Shown: positions 24,704 to 33,470, numbered from the stretch's first letter. The stretch is 64,000 nt of DNA from CAYPKW01 sp964411425 (GCA_964411425.1 CAYPKW010000004.1:1-64000), one strand, 5' to 3'. Notes: generated by a model from the sequence alone, not told the origin. Numbers and translations are program-made.

Positions 24704-25723
24704 TTACTTGCGGTAGCAGACCGCGCGGACCGCCGCCGCGATGCCCTCGGCACCCGGCAGCGCCAGCTTCTCCAGGTTTGCCGCGTAGGGCAGCGGCGCG
24801 TCGGCGCTTGTCACCCGCATGACCGGCGCGTCCAGCCAGTCGAACGCCTGCTCCATCATCGTCGCCGCGAGCTCGGCGCCGATGCCGGCGAAGGGCCACC
24901 CCTCCTCGACCGACACCAGGCGGTTCGTCTTTTTCACCGATGCGATGACGGTCTCAGTGTCGAGGGGGCGCAGCGTCCTCAGATCGACCACCTCGGCGTC
25001 GATCCCCTCGCCCGCCAGCGCCTCCGCGGCGGCCAGCGCGTGGCCCACCTGGCGCGAGAAGGCGGCGACCGTGACATGGGCGCCGGGGCGTACGACCCTG
25101 GCCCGGCCGATCGGCACCAGGAAATCGGGCGAGGTCGGCACATCGAAGCTCTGCCCGTAAAGAATCTCGTTCTCCAGGAACACGACCGGGTTGGGGTCGC
25201 GGATCGCCGATTTCAGCAACCCCTTGGCGTCGGCCGCCGACCAAGGCGACACCACCTTGAGGCCGGGGCAATGCGCATACCAGCTCGCGTAGCACTGCGA
25301 ATGCTGGGCTCCCACCCGCGTCGCCGCGCCGTTGGGGCCGCGGAACACGATGGGGCAGCCGAGCTGCCCACCCGACATATACAGCGTCTTTGCCGCCGAA
25401 TTGATCAGGTGGTCGATGGCCTGCATGGCGAAGTTGAAAGTCATGAACTCGACGATCGGCCGCAAGCCGTAGAACGCCGCCCCCACGCCGAGGCCGGCGA
25501 AGCCGTATTCGGTGATCGGCGTGTCGACCACCCGCTTGGGGCCGAACTCCTCGAGCAAACCCTGGCTGACCTTGTAGGCGCCCTGGTATTCCGCGACCTC
25601 CTCGCCCATGAGGAACACTCGCGGATCGCGGCGCATTTCCTCCGCCATGGCGTCGCGCAACGCCTCGCGCACCGTGATGCGCGCCGTGGGCCCGCCGGCG
25701 TCTTCCAGAGCGGGAGCGTCCAT
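24704..25723 (-). CDS. pdhB: Pyruvate dehydrogenase E1 beta subunit
   Basis: Encodes 339 residues of the transketolase pyrimidine-binding and C-terminal domains: FLMGEEVAEYQGAYKVSQGL, TPITEYGFAGLGVGAAFYG, PIVEFMTFNFAMQAIDHLIN and GPNGAA. In many alphaproteobacteria PdhB carries an extra N-terminal lipoyl domain; here only about 15 residues precede the E1-beta core, so that domain is missing and the E2 supplies the sole lipoyl group. The start is one base past the pdhA stop, implying strong coupling and balanced E1 subunits. Confidence 0.95.
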   Translation of the reverse strand: MDAPALEDAGGPTARITVREALRDAMAEEMRRDPRVFLMGEEVAEYQGAYKVSQGLLEEFGPKRVVDTPITEYGFAGLGVGAAFYGLRPIVEFMTFNFAMQAIDHLINSAAKTLYMSGGQLGCPIVFRGPNGAATRVGAQHSQCYASWYAHCPGLKVVSPWSAADAKGLLKSAIRDPNPVVFLENEILYGQSFDVPTSPDFLVPIGRARVVRPGAHVTVAAFSRQVGHALAAAEALAGEGIDAEVVDLRTLRPLDTETVIASVKKTNRLVSVEEGWPFAGIGAELAATMMEQAFDWLDAPVMRVTSADAPLPYAANLEKLALPGAEGIAAAVRAVCYRK

Positions 25724-25724
25724 G

Positions 25725-26726
25725 TCACGCCTCGAGAAGGACGTCGGTGTAGAGCTCCGCCGCGTCGGGCTCCGGGCTGCTCTGGGCGAACTCGGTGGCG
25801 GCGGAGACCAGGTCCCGGATCTCACGATCGGTATTCTTCAGCGCGGCCTCGTCGGCGTGGCCCTCGTCGAGCAGAATTTGCCGCAGCCGGTCGATCGGGT
25901 CGTGCTCCTGGCGCATGCGAGTCACCTCCTCCTTGCTGCGGTACTTGCCGGGGTCGGACATGGAATGCCCGCGATAGCGGTAGGTCATCATCTCCAGGAT
26001 GAACGGGCCCTTGCCCGAGCGCGCGTGCTGCGCCGCCTTGTCGCCCGCCGCCTTGACCGCGAGCACGTCCATGCCGTCCACCTGCTGGCCCGGGATGCCG
26101 TAGGACTGGCCGCGCAAATAAAGCTCGGCGCGGGCCGAGGCGCGCTCGACGCTGGTGCCCATGCCGTACTTGTTGTTCTCGATGACGTAGACCACGGGCA
26201 GGCGCCACAGCGCGGCCATGTTGAAGGCCTCGTAGACCTGGCCCTGGTTCACCGCGCCGTCGCCCAGGTAGGCGGCGCAGATGTTGCCGTCCTCCAGATA
26301 GCGGTGGGCGAAGGCGAGGCCCGTGCCCAGCGGCACCTGTGCGCCGACGATGCCATGGCCGCCGAAGAAGTTGCGCTCGCGGTTGAACATGTGCATCGAG
26401 CCGCCCTTGCCCTTCGAGTAGCCGCCGCGCCGGCCGGTGAGCTCGGCCATCACGCCCTTGGGGTCCATGCCCCTGGCCAGCATGTGGCCATGGTCGCGGT
26501 AACCCGTGATCACCGTGTCGCCGTCGCGCATTGCTCCTTGCATGCCGACGATGACCGCCTCCTGGCCGATGTAGAGGTGGCAGAAGCCGCCGATCAGCCC
26601 CATGCCGTAGAGCTGGCCCGCCTTCTCCTCGAACCGGCGGATCAACAACATGGCGCGGTAGTGCTGGAGCAATTCGGTGGCGCCCGCGGTTATGGGCCCG
26701 GCCTTGCGTTTGGCGGCGGTCGCCAT
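25725..26726 (-). CDS. pdhA: Pyruvate dehydrogenase E1 alpha subunit
   Basis: Encodes 333 residues. It carries the thiamine diphosphate-binding motif GDGAVNQGQVYEAFNMAALW ending in ENN, and the phospho-loop region YRYRGHSMSDPGKYRSKEEV. GFCHLYIGQEAV and GYRDHGHMLARGMDP belong to the active-site entrance. Together with PdhB it decarboxylates pyruvate. GGGAGG lies just before ATG 26726. It is the first gene of pdhA-pdhB-pdhC-lpd-lipA-ratA. Confidence 0.96.
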   Translation of the reverse strand: MATAAKRKAGPITAGATELLQHYRAMLLIRRFEEKAGQLYGMGLIGGFCHLYIGQEAVIVGMQGAMRDGDTVITGYRDHGHMLARGMDPKGVMAELTGRRGGYSKGKGGSMHMFNRERNFFGGHGIVGAQVPLGTGLAFAHRYLEDGNICAAYLGDGAVNQGQVYEAFNMAALWRLPVVYVIENNKYGMGTSVERASARAELYLRGQSYGIPGQQVDGMDVLAVKAAGDKAAQHARSGKGPFILEMMTYRYRGHSMSDPGKYRSKEEVTRMRQEHDPIDRLRQILLDEGHADEAALKNTDREIRDLVSAATEFAQSSPEPDAAELYTDVLLEA

Positions 26727-26770
26727 GGCGCCTCCCTCGCGGCTGCCTCGGGAGGCACGCCGCGGCAGCC

Positions 26771-26799
26771 ATAATGCGGCCGGCGGGCGGTGAAAGCAA
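26771..26799 (-). promoter_or_regulatory. Candidate promoter of the pdh operon
   Basis: On the reverse strand TTGCTT (26799-26794) and CATTAT (26776-26771) are separated by 17 bases and lie about 45 bases before the pdhA start. This is the best sigma70-like pair in the 127-base spacer between ftsB and pdhA. It is an eye match only. Confidence 0.4.
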
Positions 26800-26853
26800 G
26801 TCGAGTTAAGTCAATGACTTACCGAGAAACTTCGGCGCTTTACCGAGGTCCGG

Positions 26854-27213
26854 TTAATCGGCCGCGATGCCGATTTCCCGCACCCTGCTATCGGCCGGAC
26901 GCGGCGCCCGCATGATCACCAGTTCGTCCGAATGCGCGAGATTCAGCATCGCGCGGGCGCGCTCGTCCAAGAGGTCGCCATCGAGACTGGTGGGCCGCAG
27001 CAGCCTAACCTTGCGCTCGAGGATCGCGCGTTCGGCGCCGGTCGAGGCGACCAGCGTCTCGGCGTTCTGAACCTGCTGGCGTAGCACCAGCCAGGCCACC
27101 ACGCCGCGCTCTCCCTGCACCATGTGGTAGAGGAAGTAACCGGCGATGCAGGCCCCCGCCACCGGCGGAACGATGTGCCTGGCGCGCCTGCGCAACTCGC
27201 GAAGGATGGCCAT
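26854..27213 (-). CDS. ftsB: Septum formation initiator FtsB/DivIC family
   Basis: Encodes 119 residues. A short basic start (MAILRELRRRARH) precedes one transmembrane helix (about 15-33, VPPVAGACIAGYFLYHMV) and a heptad-patterned coiled coil (about 40-75) followed by LDERARAMLNLAHSDELVI. This is the layout of FtsB/DivIC, a bitopic divisome protein working with FtsL and FtsQ. The position between eno and pdhA is the conserved one for this gene. The assignment relies on architecture and context since the family is poorly conserved. Confidence 0.88.
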   Translation of the reverse strand: MAILRELRRRARHIVPPVAGACIAGYFLYHMVQGERGVVAWLVLRQQVQNAETLVASTGAERAILERKVRLLRPTSLDGDLLDERARAMLNLAHSDELVIMRAPRPADSRVREIGIAAD

Positions 27214-27287
27214 GCGGCCAGCGAATCACAGCCTCTTCCCCGGCGTCAACAACTATTCGAATCGGGGGGCAGCCGCGAGGCCCCGGA

Positions 27288-28556
27288 TCAACGGCGCAAC
27301 TCCGCCGCTCCGGCATAGCGGGCGGCGACGCCAAGTTCCTCCTCGATGCGCAGCAGCTGGTTGTATTTCGCCAGGCGGTCCGAGCGGGACATCGAGCCGG
27401 TCTTGATCTGCCCGCAGCACGTCGCCACCGCCAGGTCGGCGATGGTGGCGTCCTCGGTCTCGCCGGAGCGGTGCGAAAGGACGGCGCGATAACCCGCCTT
27501 GTGCGCCGTCTCGACCGCCGCCAGCGTCTCGCTCAAGGTGCCGATCTGGTTCGCCTTGATCAGGATCGCGTTGGCGATGCCGCGCGAGATGCCTTGCCGC
27601 AGCCGCGCGACATTGGTGACGAACAGGTCGTCGCCGACGAGCTGCAGCTTGCCGCCAAGCGCCGCCGACAGCGCCGCCCAGCCCTCCCAGTCGTCCTCCG
27701 CCAGCCCGTCCTCGATGGAGACGATGGGATAGCGGGCGACCAAGTCCTCGTAGTACCGGATCATTCCGGCGGCATCGAGCGTCTTGCCCTCGATCTGGTA
27801 CTTGCCGTCCTTGAAAAACTCGGTGGCCGCGGCGTCGAGGCCGAGCGCCACCTGCTTGCCCGGCTCGTAGCCCGCCCGCTCGATCGCCTGGACGATGAAC
27901 GCAAGCGCCGCGTCGGCGTCGGCGAGATCGGGCGCGAACCCGCCCTCGTCGCCCACGCCGGTATTGTGGCCCGCGTCCTTGAGCTGTTGCCGCAAGGCGT
28001 GGAACACCTCGGCGCCGACGCGCGCCGCCTCGGCGAAACTGCCGGCCGCCAACGGCAGGATCATGAACTCCTGCAGCTCGATGGCGTTGTCGGCATGGGC
28101 GCCGCCGTTGATGACGTTCATCATCGGCACCGGCAGCAACGTGGCCTGCACGCCGCCGATGTAGCGGTAAAGCGGTAGGCCGGCGGCGCCGGCCGCCGCC
28201 TTGGCGACCGCGAGGCTCACGCCCAGGATCGCGTTGGCGCCGAGGCGCGACTTGTCGGGCGTGCCGTCGAGCTCGGTCATCATGAGGTCGACCTTCGCCT
28301 GGTCTTCGGCGTCGAGGCCCGACAGCACGTCGAAAATCTCCCCGTTCACCGCTGTGAGCGCCTTCAGGACCCCCTTGCCGGCGTAGCGCGCCCCGCCGTC
28401 GCGCAGCTCGTGCGCCTCGTGCGCCCCCGTCGAGGCGCCGGAGGGAACGGCGGCGCGGCCGATGCTGCCGTCCTCGAGCCGCACGTCCACTTCGACCGTC
28501 GGGTTGCCCCGGCTGTCCAGGATCTCGCGGCCGTGGATGTCGACGATGGCGGTCAT
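27288..28556 (-). CDS. eno: Enolase
   Basis: Encodes 422 residues. Enolase converts 2-phosphoglycerate to phosphoenolpyruvate and can be part of the RNA degradosome. The start ILDSRGNPTVEVDV, GANAILGVSLAVAKAAA, the Mg-binding SIEDGLAEDDW and the signature ILIKANQIGTLSETL are present, as is the active-site loop SHRSGETED. Length and domain order are normal. It lies upstream of ftsB on the same strand with a 74-base gap. Confidence 0.97.
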   Translation of the reverse strand: MTAIVDIHGREILDSRGNPTVEVDVRLEDGSIGRAAVPSGASTGAHEAHELRDGGARYAGKGVLKALTAVNGEIFDVLSGLDAEDQAKVDLMMTELDGTPDKSRLGANAILGVSLAVAKAAAGAAGLPLYRYIGGVQATLLPVPMMNVINGGAHADNAIELQEFMILPLAAGSFAEAARVGAEVFHALRQQLKDAGHNTGVGDEGGFAPDLADADAALAFIVQAIERAGYEPGKQVALGLDAAATEFFKDGKYQIEGKTLDAAGMIRYYEDLVARYPIVSIEDGLAEDDWEGWAALSAALGGKLQLVGDDLFVTNVARLRQGISRGIANAILIKANQIGTLSETLAAVETAHKAGYRAVLSHRSGETEDATIADLAVATCCGQIKTGSMSRSDRLAKYNQLLRIEEELGVAARYAGAAELRR

Positions 28557-28638
28557 GGGGCTAATTCAATCGGTTCGGAAAGCCGCCCAGGCATACAGGC
28601 ACGCAGCGCGCCATGGCAAGCCGGCTTTCGATCCGCCC

Positions 28639-30333
28639 TCACCGTCCCTTGAGCTCGGGGAAGTCTTCCTCCCAGAACTCAGCGGCGCGGCGCGGGGCAC
28701 CGGGCGCCCTCGCCATCTCCGCCTGGCGCAGCTCGACGCGCCGGATCTTGCCCGAGATTGTCTTCGGCAGCTCGCCGAACTCCAGCCGGCGAACGCGCTT
28801 GTAGGGCGCCAGCCCGGCGCGGGAGTGCTGGAAGATCGCCTTGGCCGTCGCGCCGTCCGGCGCCCAACCCTCGGCCAGCGAGACGAAGGCCTTGGGAACG
28901 GCGAGGCGGATGGCGTCGGGGCTCGGCACCACCGCCGCCTCGGCCACCGCCGCGTGCTCGATCAACGCGCTCTCGATTTCGAACGGGCTGATGCGGTAGT
29001 CCGCGGCCTTGAAGACGTCGTCGGCGCGCCCGACGAAGGTGAGGTAGCCGTCGGCGCCGCGCAGCGCCACGTCGCCGGTCCGATAATAGCCGCCGGCCAT
29101 GGCGCGGGCGCCGGCATCGGGGTCGTCGCCATATCCCGGCATGAGGCCGAGCGGGCGGGGGTCGAGCGCGAGGCAGACCTCGCCTTCGCTCGCCTCGCGG
29201 CCCTCGGGGTCGAGTAGCCGCACGTCGTAGCCCGGCAGGGGGCGGCCCATCGAGCCCGGCTTCACCGGCTGGCCCGGCGAGTTGCCGACGAGCGCCGTCG
29301 TTTCGGTCTGGCCGTAGCCGTCGCGGATGGCGATGCCCCAGGCCTTGCGCACGGTGTCGATGACCTCGGGGTTGAGCGGCTCGCCGGCCCCGATCAGGTC
29401 GCGTAGCTTGGTCTTGTAGGCGCCGAGATTCTGCTGCACGAACATGCGCCAGACGGTGGGCGGGGCGCACAGCGTGGTGACGCCGTGGCGCACGATCGCC
29501 GCCAGCGTGTCCTGAGGCACGAATTTCGGCGCGGCGTAGATGAACACGGTGGCGCCCGCGTTCCACGGCGCGAAGAAGCAGCTCCAGGCATGTTTGGCCC
29601 AGCCCGGCGAGCTGATGTTGAGATGGACGTCGCCGGGCACCAGCCCCAGCCAATACATGGTCGAGAGATGCCCGACCGGGTAGCTCGCATGGCTGTGGAC
29701 GACGAGCTTCGCCTTCGCGGTGGTGCCAGAGGTGAAGTAGAACAGGATCGGCTCGCCGGCGCGCGACGCGCCGTCGGGGACGAACGTCGCCGAGGCCCCA
29801 TGGGCATCCTCGAACGAACGCCAGCCCGGCGCGGGGCCGCCCACCGCGATGCGCAGGGTATCGGCGGGCAGATCCGCGAACTTCGGGGCGTCGCCGGCGC
29901 CGGCGACGACAAAGCGCGCCTTGGCGCGCGACAGCCGGTCGCGGATATCGGCGGCGGTCAGCAGCGTCGTGGACGGGATCACGATGGCGCCCAGCTTGAT
30001 GGCGGCGAGAATGATCTCCCACAGCGGCGCCACGTTGCCGAGCATCAGGAGGATGCGCTCGCCGCGCCCGACGCCCTGGGCGCTCAGCCAGTTGGCGACC
30101 CGGTTCGAGCGCTCCCCCATCTCGGCGAAGGTTATCTTGGTCTCGTTGCCCTGGTCGGTGACGATCCACAGGGCCGGGCGGTCGTTGCCCGCAGCCATGG
30201 CGTCGAAATAGTCGAGCGCCCAGTTGAAGGCTTCGAGCCGCGGCCACCGGAAGCCCCGATAGGCGGTCTCGTAGTCGGCGCGGTGGGCGATCAGGAAGTC
30301 GCGCGCCCTGAGGAATTCAGCGATGGCGGTCAT
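28639..30333 (-). CDS. AMP-binding acyl-CoA synthetase (ACSM-like)
   Basis: Encodes 564 residues from ATG 30333. It belongs to the adenylate-forming acyl-CoA ligases that activate medium-chain or aromatic acids. The P-loop reads YFTSGTTAKAKLVVHSH (around residue 200), where most relatives have TTGKPK or TTSKPK. The adenine-binding DGYGQTETT, GRADDVFKAADYRI and the catalytic lysine region LPKTISGKIRRVEL are intact, so it should be active. The substrate is unknown. An in-frame extension to 30402 exists but lacks a better ribosome-binding site. It is divergent from the ureohydrolase gene with a 95-base spacer. Confidence 0.85.
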   Translation of the reverse strand: MTAIAEFLRARDFLIAHRADYETAYRGFRWPRLEAFNWALDYFDAMAAGNDRPALWIVTDQGNETKITFAEMGERSNRVANWLSAQGVGRGERILLMLGNVAPLWEIILAAIKLGAIVIPSTTLLTAADIRDRLSRAKARFVVAGAGDAPKFADLPADTLRIAVGGPAPGWRSFEDAHGASATFVPDGASRAGEPILFYFTSGTTAKAKLVVHSHASYPVGHLSTMYWLGLVPGDVHLNISSPGWAKHAWSCFFAPWNAGATVFIYAAPKFVPQDTLAAIVRHGVTTLCAPPTVWRMFVQQNLGAYKTKLRDLIGAGEPLNPEVIDTVRKAWGIAIRDGYGQTETTALVGNSPGQPVKPGSMGRPLPGYDVRLLDPEGREASEGEVCLALDPRPLGLMPGYGDDPDAGARAMAGGYYRTGDVALRGADGYLTFVGRADDVFKAADYRISPFEIESALIEHAAVAEAAVVPSPDAIRLAVPKAFVSLAEGWAPDGATAKAIFQHSRAGLAPYKRVRRLEFGELPKTISGKIRRVELRQAEMARAPGAPRRAAEFWEEDFPELKGR

Positions 30334-30428
30334 GGAGCCTGACATACCGGCTAACATGACCGGCGCATAGTACTCATTGCCGGATTCCGTTAGGGTGCGC
30401 ACGCTAACTTTCGGGCAAGGGGCGCCCT

Positions 30429-31382
30429 ATGCGCGACACGGTTTTTCTCGAACCCTTCGCCAGTTTCATCGCCGCGCCGACCGAGCCGGACCTGGCGCGC
30501 CTCGACGCCGACGTGGCGGTGTTCGGCTTTCCCCTGGTGACGCCCTACGACATTCGCGGCGCCTCGCTCGATTCCGCCCATGCGCCGAGCGCCGTGCGCG
30601 GCCAATCGGTATGGCTGGGCGATCCGGTGGACCGGCACGACTTCGATTTGGGCGGCACGGTGTACGACGGCAAGAACGTGCGGGTGGCGGACTGCGGCGA
30701 CGTGCGGGTGGATGCCACCGACTTGCCGGCCGCGCACGCCCGCGCGACGGCGGTGACGCGCCGCATTCTCGAAGCCGGCGCCGTGCCGTTCATGATCGGC
30801 GGCGACGATTCGGCGCCGATCCCGTTCTTTCGCGCCTTCGAGGGGCGCGGGCCGATCACGTTGGTGCAAATCGACGCCCATATGGACTGGCGCCACGAGG
30901 TAAATGGCGTGACCGAGGGCTACAGCAGCACCATGCGCCGCGCCTCGGAAATGCCGTGGTTCGAGCGCATCGTCCAGATCGGCCAGCGCGGCACGGGCAG
31001 CGCGCGGGCGACCGAGTTCCGCGACGCCACCGCCCATGGCGTGACGTTCGTCCCGGCCCGCCGGGTGCACGATGAGGGCGTCGCGGCCGCCCTCGGCGCG
31101 ATTCCCGACGGCCGCCAATACCTCATCACGGTCGACTGCGACGGCATCGACCCCTCCGCCATGCCGGGGGTGAACGCGCCCTCGCCCGGCGGCCTGTTCC
31201 ATCACCACGCGACGGCCCTCATGCAAGGCATCGCCGCCAAGGGCCGCGTCGCCGGTTTCGATATCGTGGAACTCGCGCCCGTCAAGGACGTGAACGGAAT
31301 CTCGGCCTACGCGGCGGCCCGCCTCATCATCAACGTCATCGGCGGCATGGCGCGCTCGGGCCAGATCCCGCGGCGGCGGTAG
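30429..31382 (+). CDS. Ureohydrolase (agmatinase/arginase family)
   Basis: Encodes 317 residues. The family removes urea from agmatine, arginine or related guanidino compounds with a binuclear Mn centre. Metal motif 2 (DAHMDWR, about 149) and motif 3 (VDCDGIDPSAMPG, about 235) are intact, but motif 1 reads GGDDS (Asp127) where agmatinase and arginase have GGDHS or GGDHT. GYSSTMRRASEMPWF matches a subgroup I associate with alphaproteobacteria. The change suggests an altered metal site or a different guanidino substrate. It is followed by a probable terminator. Confidence 0.82.
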   Translation: MRDTVFLEPFASFIAAPTEPDLARLDADVAVFGFPLVTPYDIRGASLDSAHAPSAVRGQSVWLGDPVDRHDFDLGGTVYDGKNVRVADCGDVRVDATDLPAAHARATAVTRRILEAGAVPFMIGGDDSAPIPFFRAFEGRGPITLVQIDAHMDWRHEVNGVTEGYSSTMRRASEMPWFERIVQIGQRGTGSARATEFRDATAHGVTFVPARRVHDEGVAAALGAIPDGRQYLITVDCDGIDPSAMPGVNAPSPGGLFHHHATALMQGIAAKGRVAGFDIVELAPVKDVNGISAYAAARLIINVIGGMARSGQIPRRR

Positions 31383-31457
31383 GGGGCAGGCGCCCAGCGA
31401 GCGTCCACCCAGCGAGCGAAGTGAAATTCCAGCGAGGCACCCCATGCCAAGCGGGCG

Positions 31458-31481
31458 AGCGACATGCGTAATGTCGCTTTT
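31458..31481 (+). terminator. Probable intrinsic terminator after the ureohydrolase gene
   Basis: AGCGACAT-gcgta-ATGTCGCT forms a perfect 8-base stem with a 5-base loop at 31458-31478, followed directly by TTTA. It lies 75 bases after the ureohydrolase stop. The T run is short, so efficiency is uncertain. Confidence 0.55.
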
Positions 31482-31728
31482 AGGACAGTATTCGCCAAGC
31501 GGGGCATCAACAGGGGGTTGACCCGCCCCTGGCTGGGAATCATTCACGATGTCAAACAGCCGGCGGCCGAAGCCACCCGCCTCTTATAGGATCGTACGCC
31601 TATGGCGTCAAGGGCGCTTCGCGGCTTTCTCTTGCGTCGCCATAGGCGCGGGACCGGCGCAGCCTATCGCCCATCCCCCGCCCGTGGCATGATGGCGGTG
31701 GTAGAAGCGAACACGCGAGCGGACCGAC
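31482..31728. other. Non-coding spacer before the pentapeptide-repeat gene
   Basis: Together with 31383-31457 this is a 346-base stretch with no supportable gene. Beyond the terminator I see only weak, short frames (one of 41 codons from 31464) without ribosome-binding sites or recognisable products. The promoter of the downstream gene must lie here, but no convincing -35/-10 pair is visible. Confidence 0.4.
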
Positions 31729-33123
31729 ATGCCTTGCAGCTTCATCTCGTTCGAAGGCAGCGCTTGCCAGTTCGGGAGCTTGGCCGAAGACCGACTCCTT
31801 GACCATGAGGGGCGCCGATACTGTTTGTTTCACGCCCCGATGGAAGCACTCGACGGAAACGGGGTTGCCAAGAGGGCTTGGGACCGGAAGCGTATCGAGG
31901 CTTTCAACGAAGAAATCTTCAATCTGCTACGCAGGACCGAGGCCGGCAAGTTGACCGATTTCACCGGCGTCGTGTTTCCGGCGGCCATTGCGTTTTCGGG
32001 CACAGAAGAAGCAATGAGACGCCCACTCCCGTACATTTCCTTTGACGCGGCCACATTCTCCAGTGTTGCGTCGTTCGACGGAGCCATCTTCTCCGGCCAT
32101 GCGTCTTTCCGCAGGGCCACCTTCGCCAGCGGCGCGTCGTTCAATGGGGTCATTTTCTCCGGAGCTGCAGCATTCAATGGCGCCACCTTCTCCGACGATG
32201 CGTCATTCAGCGCGGCCACTTACTCCAGCTATTCGTCGTTTGACGGGGTCACTTTCTCCAGAGGCGCGGCGTTCAACGGTGCCACCTTCTCCGGCAATGC
32301 GGGGTTCGCCAATGCCACCTTCTCCGGCTTCACGTATTTCGCCGGGGCCGTCTTTTCCGGCCATGCGACTTTCGATGGTGCATTCTTCGGGTCTTTGACG
32401 TGGTTCAATGGAGACGGCACCGGCAGCCCTTCGGAATTCAACCGCATTTCCTTCGGACCCAGCGACAAGCGGCCATGCCGCTTCAAGGAAGTTGCGGATT
32501 TCAGCAATAGACATTTCCAAGACGCCGCGAATTTCCGCCAAGTGGTATTCGCAAGGGCGCCGCTGTTTCACGGCAGCAGACTGCACCAGGGCACAGACTT
32601 TACCGGGGCACAGTTCGATGACCGCAGCGGCGACGCTGCGCCGGCTTACCGGACGCTTAAGCTCGCGATGGCGGAAATGCGTGCCCGCGACGAGGAAGGG
32701 ATGTTCGCCGCGCGCGAACAGAAATGCCGGCGAAAGCGCACAGACACGTCGGGGTTCGTGAAGGCGCTGTCGTATGTCTATGATCGGGCTTCGGGTTACG
32801 GTCAGCACGCCGGCCGGCCGATCCTGTGGCTCGCCGGCGTGATACTCGGTTTTTTCCACCTTTACCTGTTCGGATTCGCGCCTTCGCCGTCGAGGACGTT
32901 CGACTTCGAGCCCGCGATGCTCGGCGAAGTATTCCGATTCACGCTGCGGCAGATCATCGATCCCTTCTCGGCGTTCCAGAAGACCGAGGATTATGTCCTC
33001 ACCCACGCGTTCAACGATCCACCGCTCGGCCTGGCGCTCCTGGCGAGTGTCCAGAGTATGCTGAGCCTCGCCCTCATTGCGCTCTTCCTGCTCGCGCTGC
33101 GCTGGCGGTTCCGGCGGGATTGA
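31729..33123 (+). CDS. Pentapeptide-repeat protein with C-terminal membrane segments
   Basis: Encodes 464 residues. After an N-terminal region with two possible metal-binding Cys/His groups (CSF..CQF, CLFH), residues about 105-220 hold roughly ten 11-residue units of the form xSFxGAxFSGx with phenylalanines spaced 5 and 6, the Pentapeptide_3 type that forms a right-handed quadrilateral helix. A charged helical linker follows. The C terminus has two hydrophobic segments, ILWLAGVILGFFHLYLFGF (about 364-382) and LALLASVQSMLSLALIALFL, the pattern of an ion-channel-like or anchor region. The function is unknown. It stands alone, followed by a cluster of dispersed repeats. Confidence 0.75.
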   Translation: MPCSFISFEGSACQFGSLAEDRLLDHEGRRYCLFHAPMEALDGNGVAKRAWDRKRIEAFNEEIFNLLRRTEAGKLTDFTGVVFPAAIAFSGTEEAMRRPLPYISFDAATFSSVASFDGAIFSGHASFRRATFASGASFNGVIFSGAAAFNGATFSDDASFSAATYSSYSSFDGVTFSRGAAFNGATFSGNAGFANATFSGFTYFAGAVFSGHATFDGAFFGSLTWFNGDGTGSPSEFNRISFGPSDKRPCRFKEVADFSNRHFQDAANFRQVVFARAPLFHGSRLHQGTDFTGAQFDDRSGDAAPAYRTLKLAMAEMRARDEEGMFAAREQKCRRKRTDTSGFVKALSYVYDRASGYGQHAGRPILWLAGVILGFFHLYLFGFAPSPSRTFDFEPAMLGEVFRFTLRQIIDPFSAFQKTEDYVLTHAFNDPPLGLALLASVQSMLSLALIALFLLALRWRFRRD

Positions 33124-33140
33124 AGCGGAATTGCGCTGAC

Positions 33141-33269
33141 TGGATGTCATGCCGAGCCATGCCCTGAGCCATGTCCCGAGCGCAGCGAGGGAGCAGCGAA
33201 GGGGCTGCGAGGCATCTCGACTCGGTCGAAGTTCGGCGACGAGACTCCTCGCTGCGCTCGGAGTGACAG
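33141..33269. repeat. 129-base dispersed repeat, copy 1
   Basis: This block starts TGGATGTCATGCCGAGCCAT and ends CTCGGAGTGACAG. It recurs at 33342-33470 with only two mismatches. Its ends are imperfect inverted repeats (TGTCAtgCCGAGC against TGTCActCCGAGC on the other strand) and it contains CGAGCGCAGCGAGGGA-type internal palindromes, so it looks like a small non-autonomous element. On the reverse strand it reads spuriously as CHSERSEESRRR. Confidence 0.8.
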
Positions 33270-33276
33270 CGATATT

Positions 33277-33332
33277 GTCGTCCCGAGCCTTGTCCCGAGC
33301 GCAGCGAGGGAACAGCGAGGGACCTAGACTCG
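33277..33332. repeat. Truncated relative of the 129-base repeat
   Basis: Begins GTCGTCCCGAGCCTTGTCCC and contains the shared core GTCCCGAGCGCAGCGAGGGA, then diverges after about 56 bases. It lies between the two full copies. A further related fragment with CCCTCGACAGGCTCGGGATG is at about 33497-33540. Confidence 0.65.
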
Positions 33333-33341
33333 TTGCCGGGT

Positions 33342-33470
33342 TGGATGTCATGCCGAGCCATGCCCTGAGCCATGTCCCGAGCGCAGCGAGGGAGCAGCGA
33401 AGGGGCTGCGAGGCATCTCGACTCGGTCGAGGTTCGGCGACGAGACTCCTCGCTCCGCTCGGAGTGACAG
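33342..33470. repeat. 129-base dispersed repeat, copy 2
   Basis: Direct repeat of 33141-33269, differing at two positions (GAAG/GAGG before TTCGG and CTGCG/CTCCG near the end). The start-to-start distance is 201 bases. The near-identity implies recent duplication or gene conversion. Confidence 0.8.

Noticed and set aside
27240..27270. TTCGAATC resembling a tRNA T-arm
   Set aside because: No acceptor stem, anticodon arm or CCA context surrounds it, and it lies between ftsB and eno with only about 70 bases available.
31464..31589. 41-codon frame after the ureohydrolase gene
   Set aside because: Its ATG lies inside the terminator hairpin, there is no ribosome-binding site and the product resembles nothing I know.
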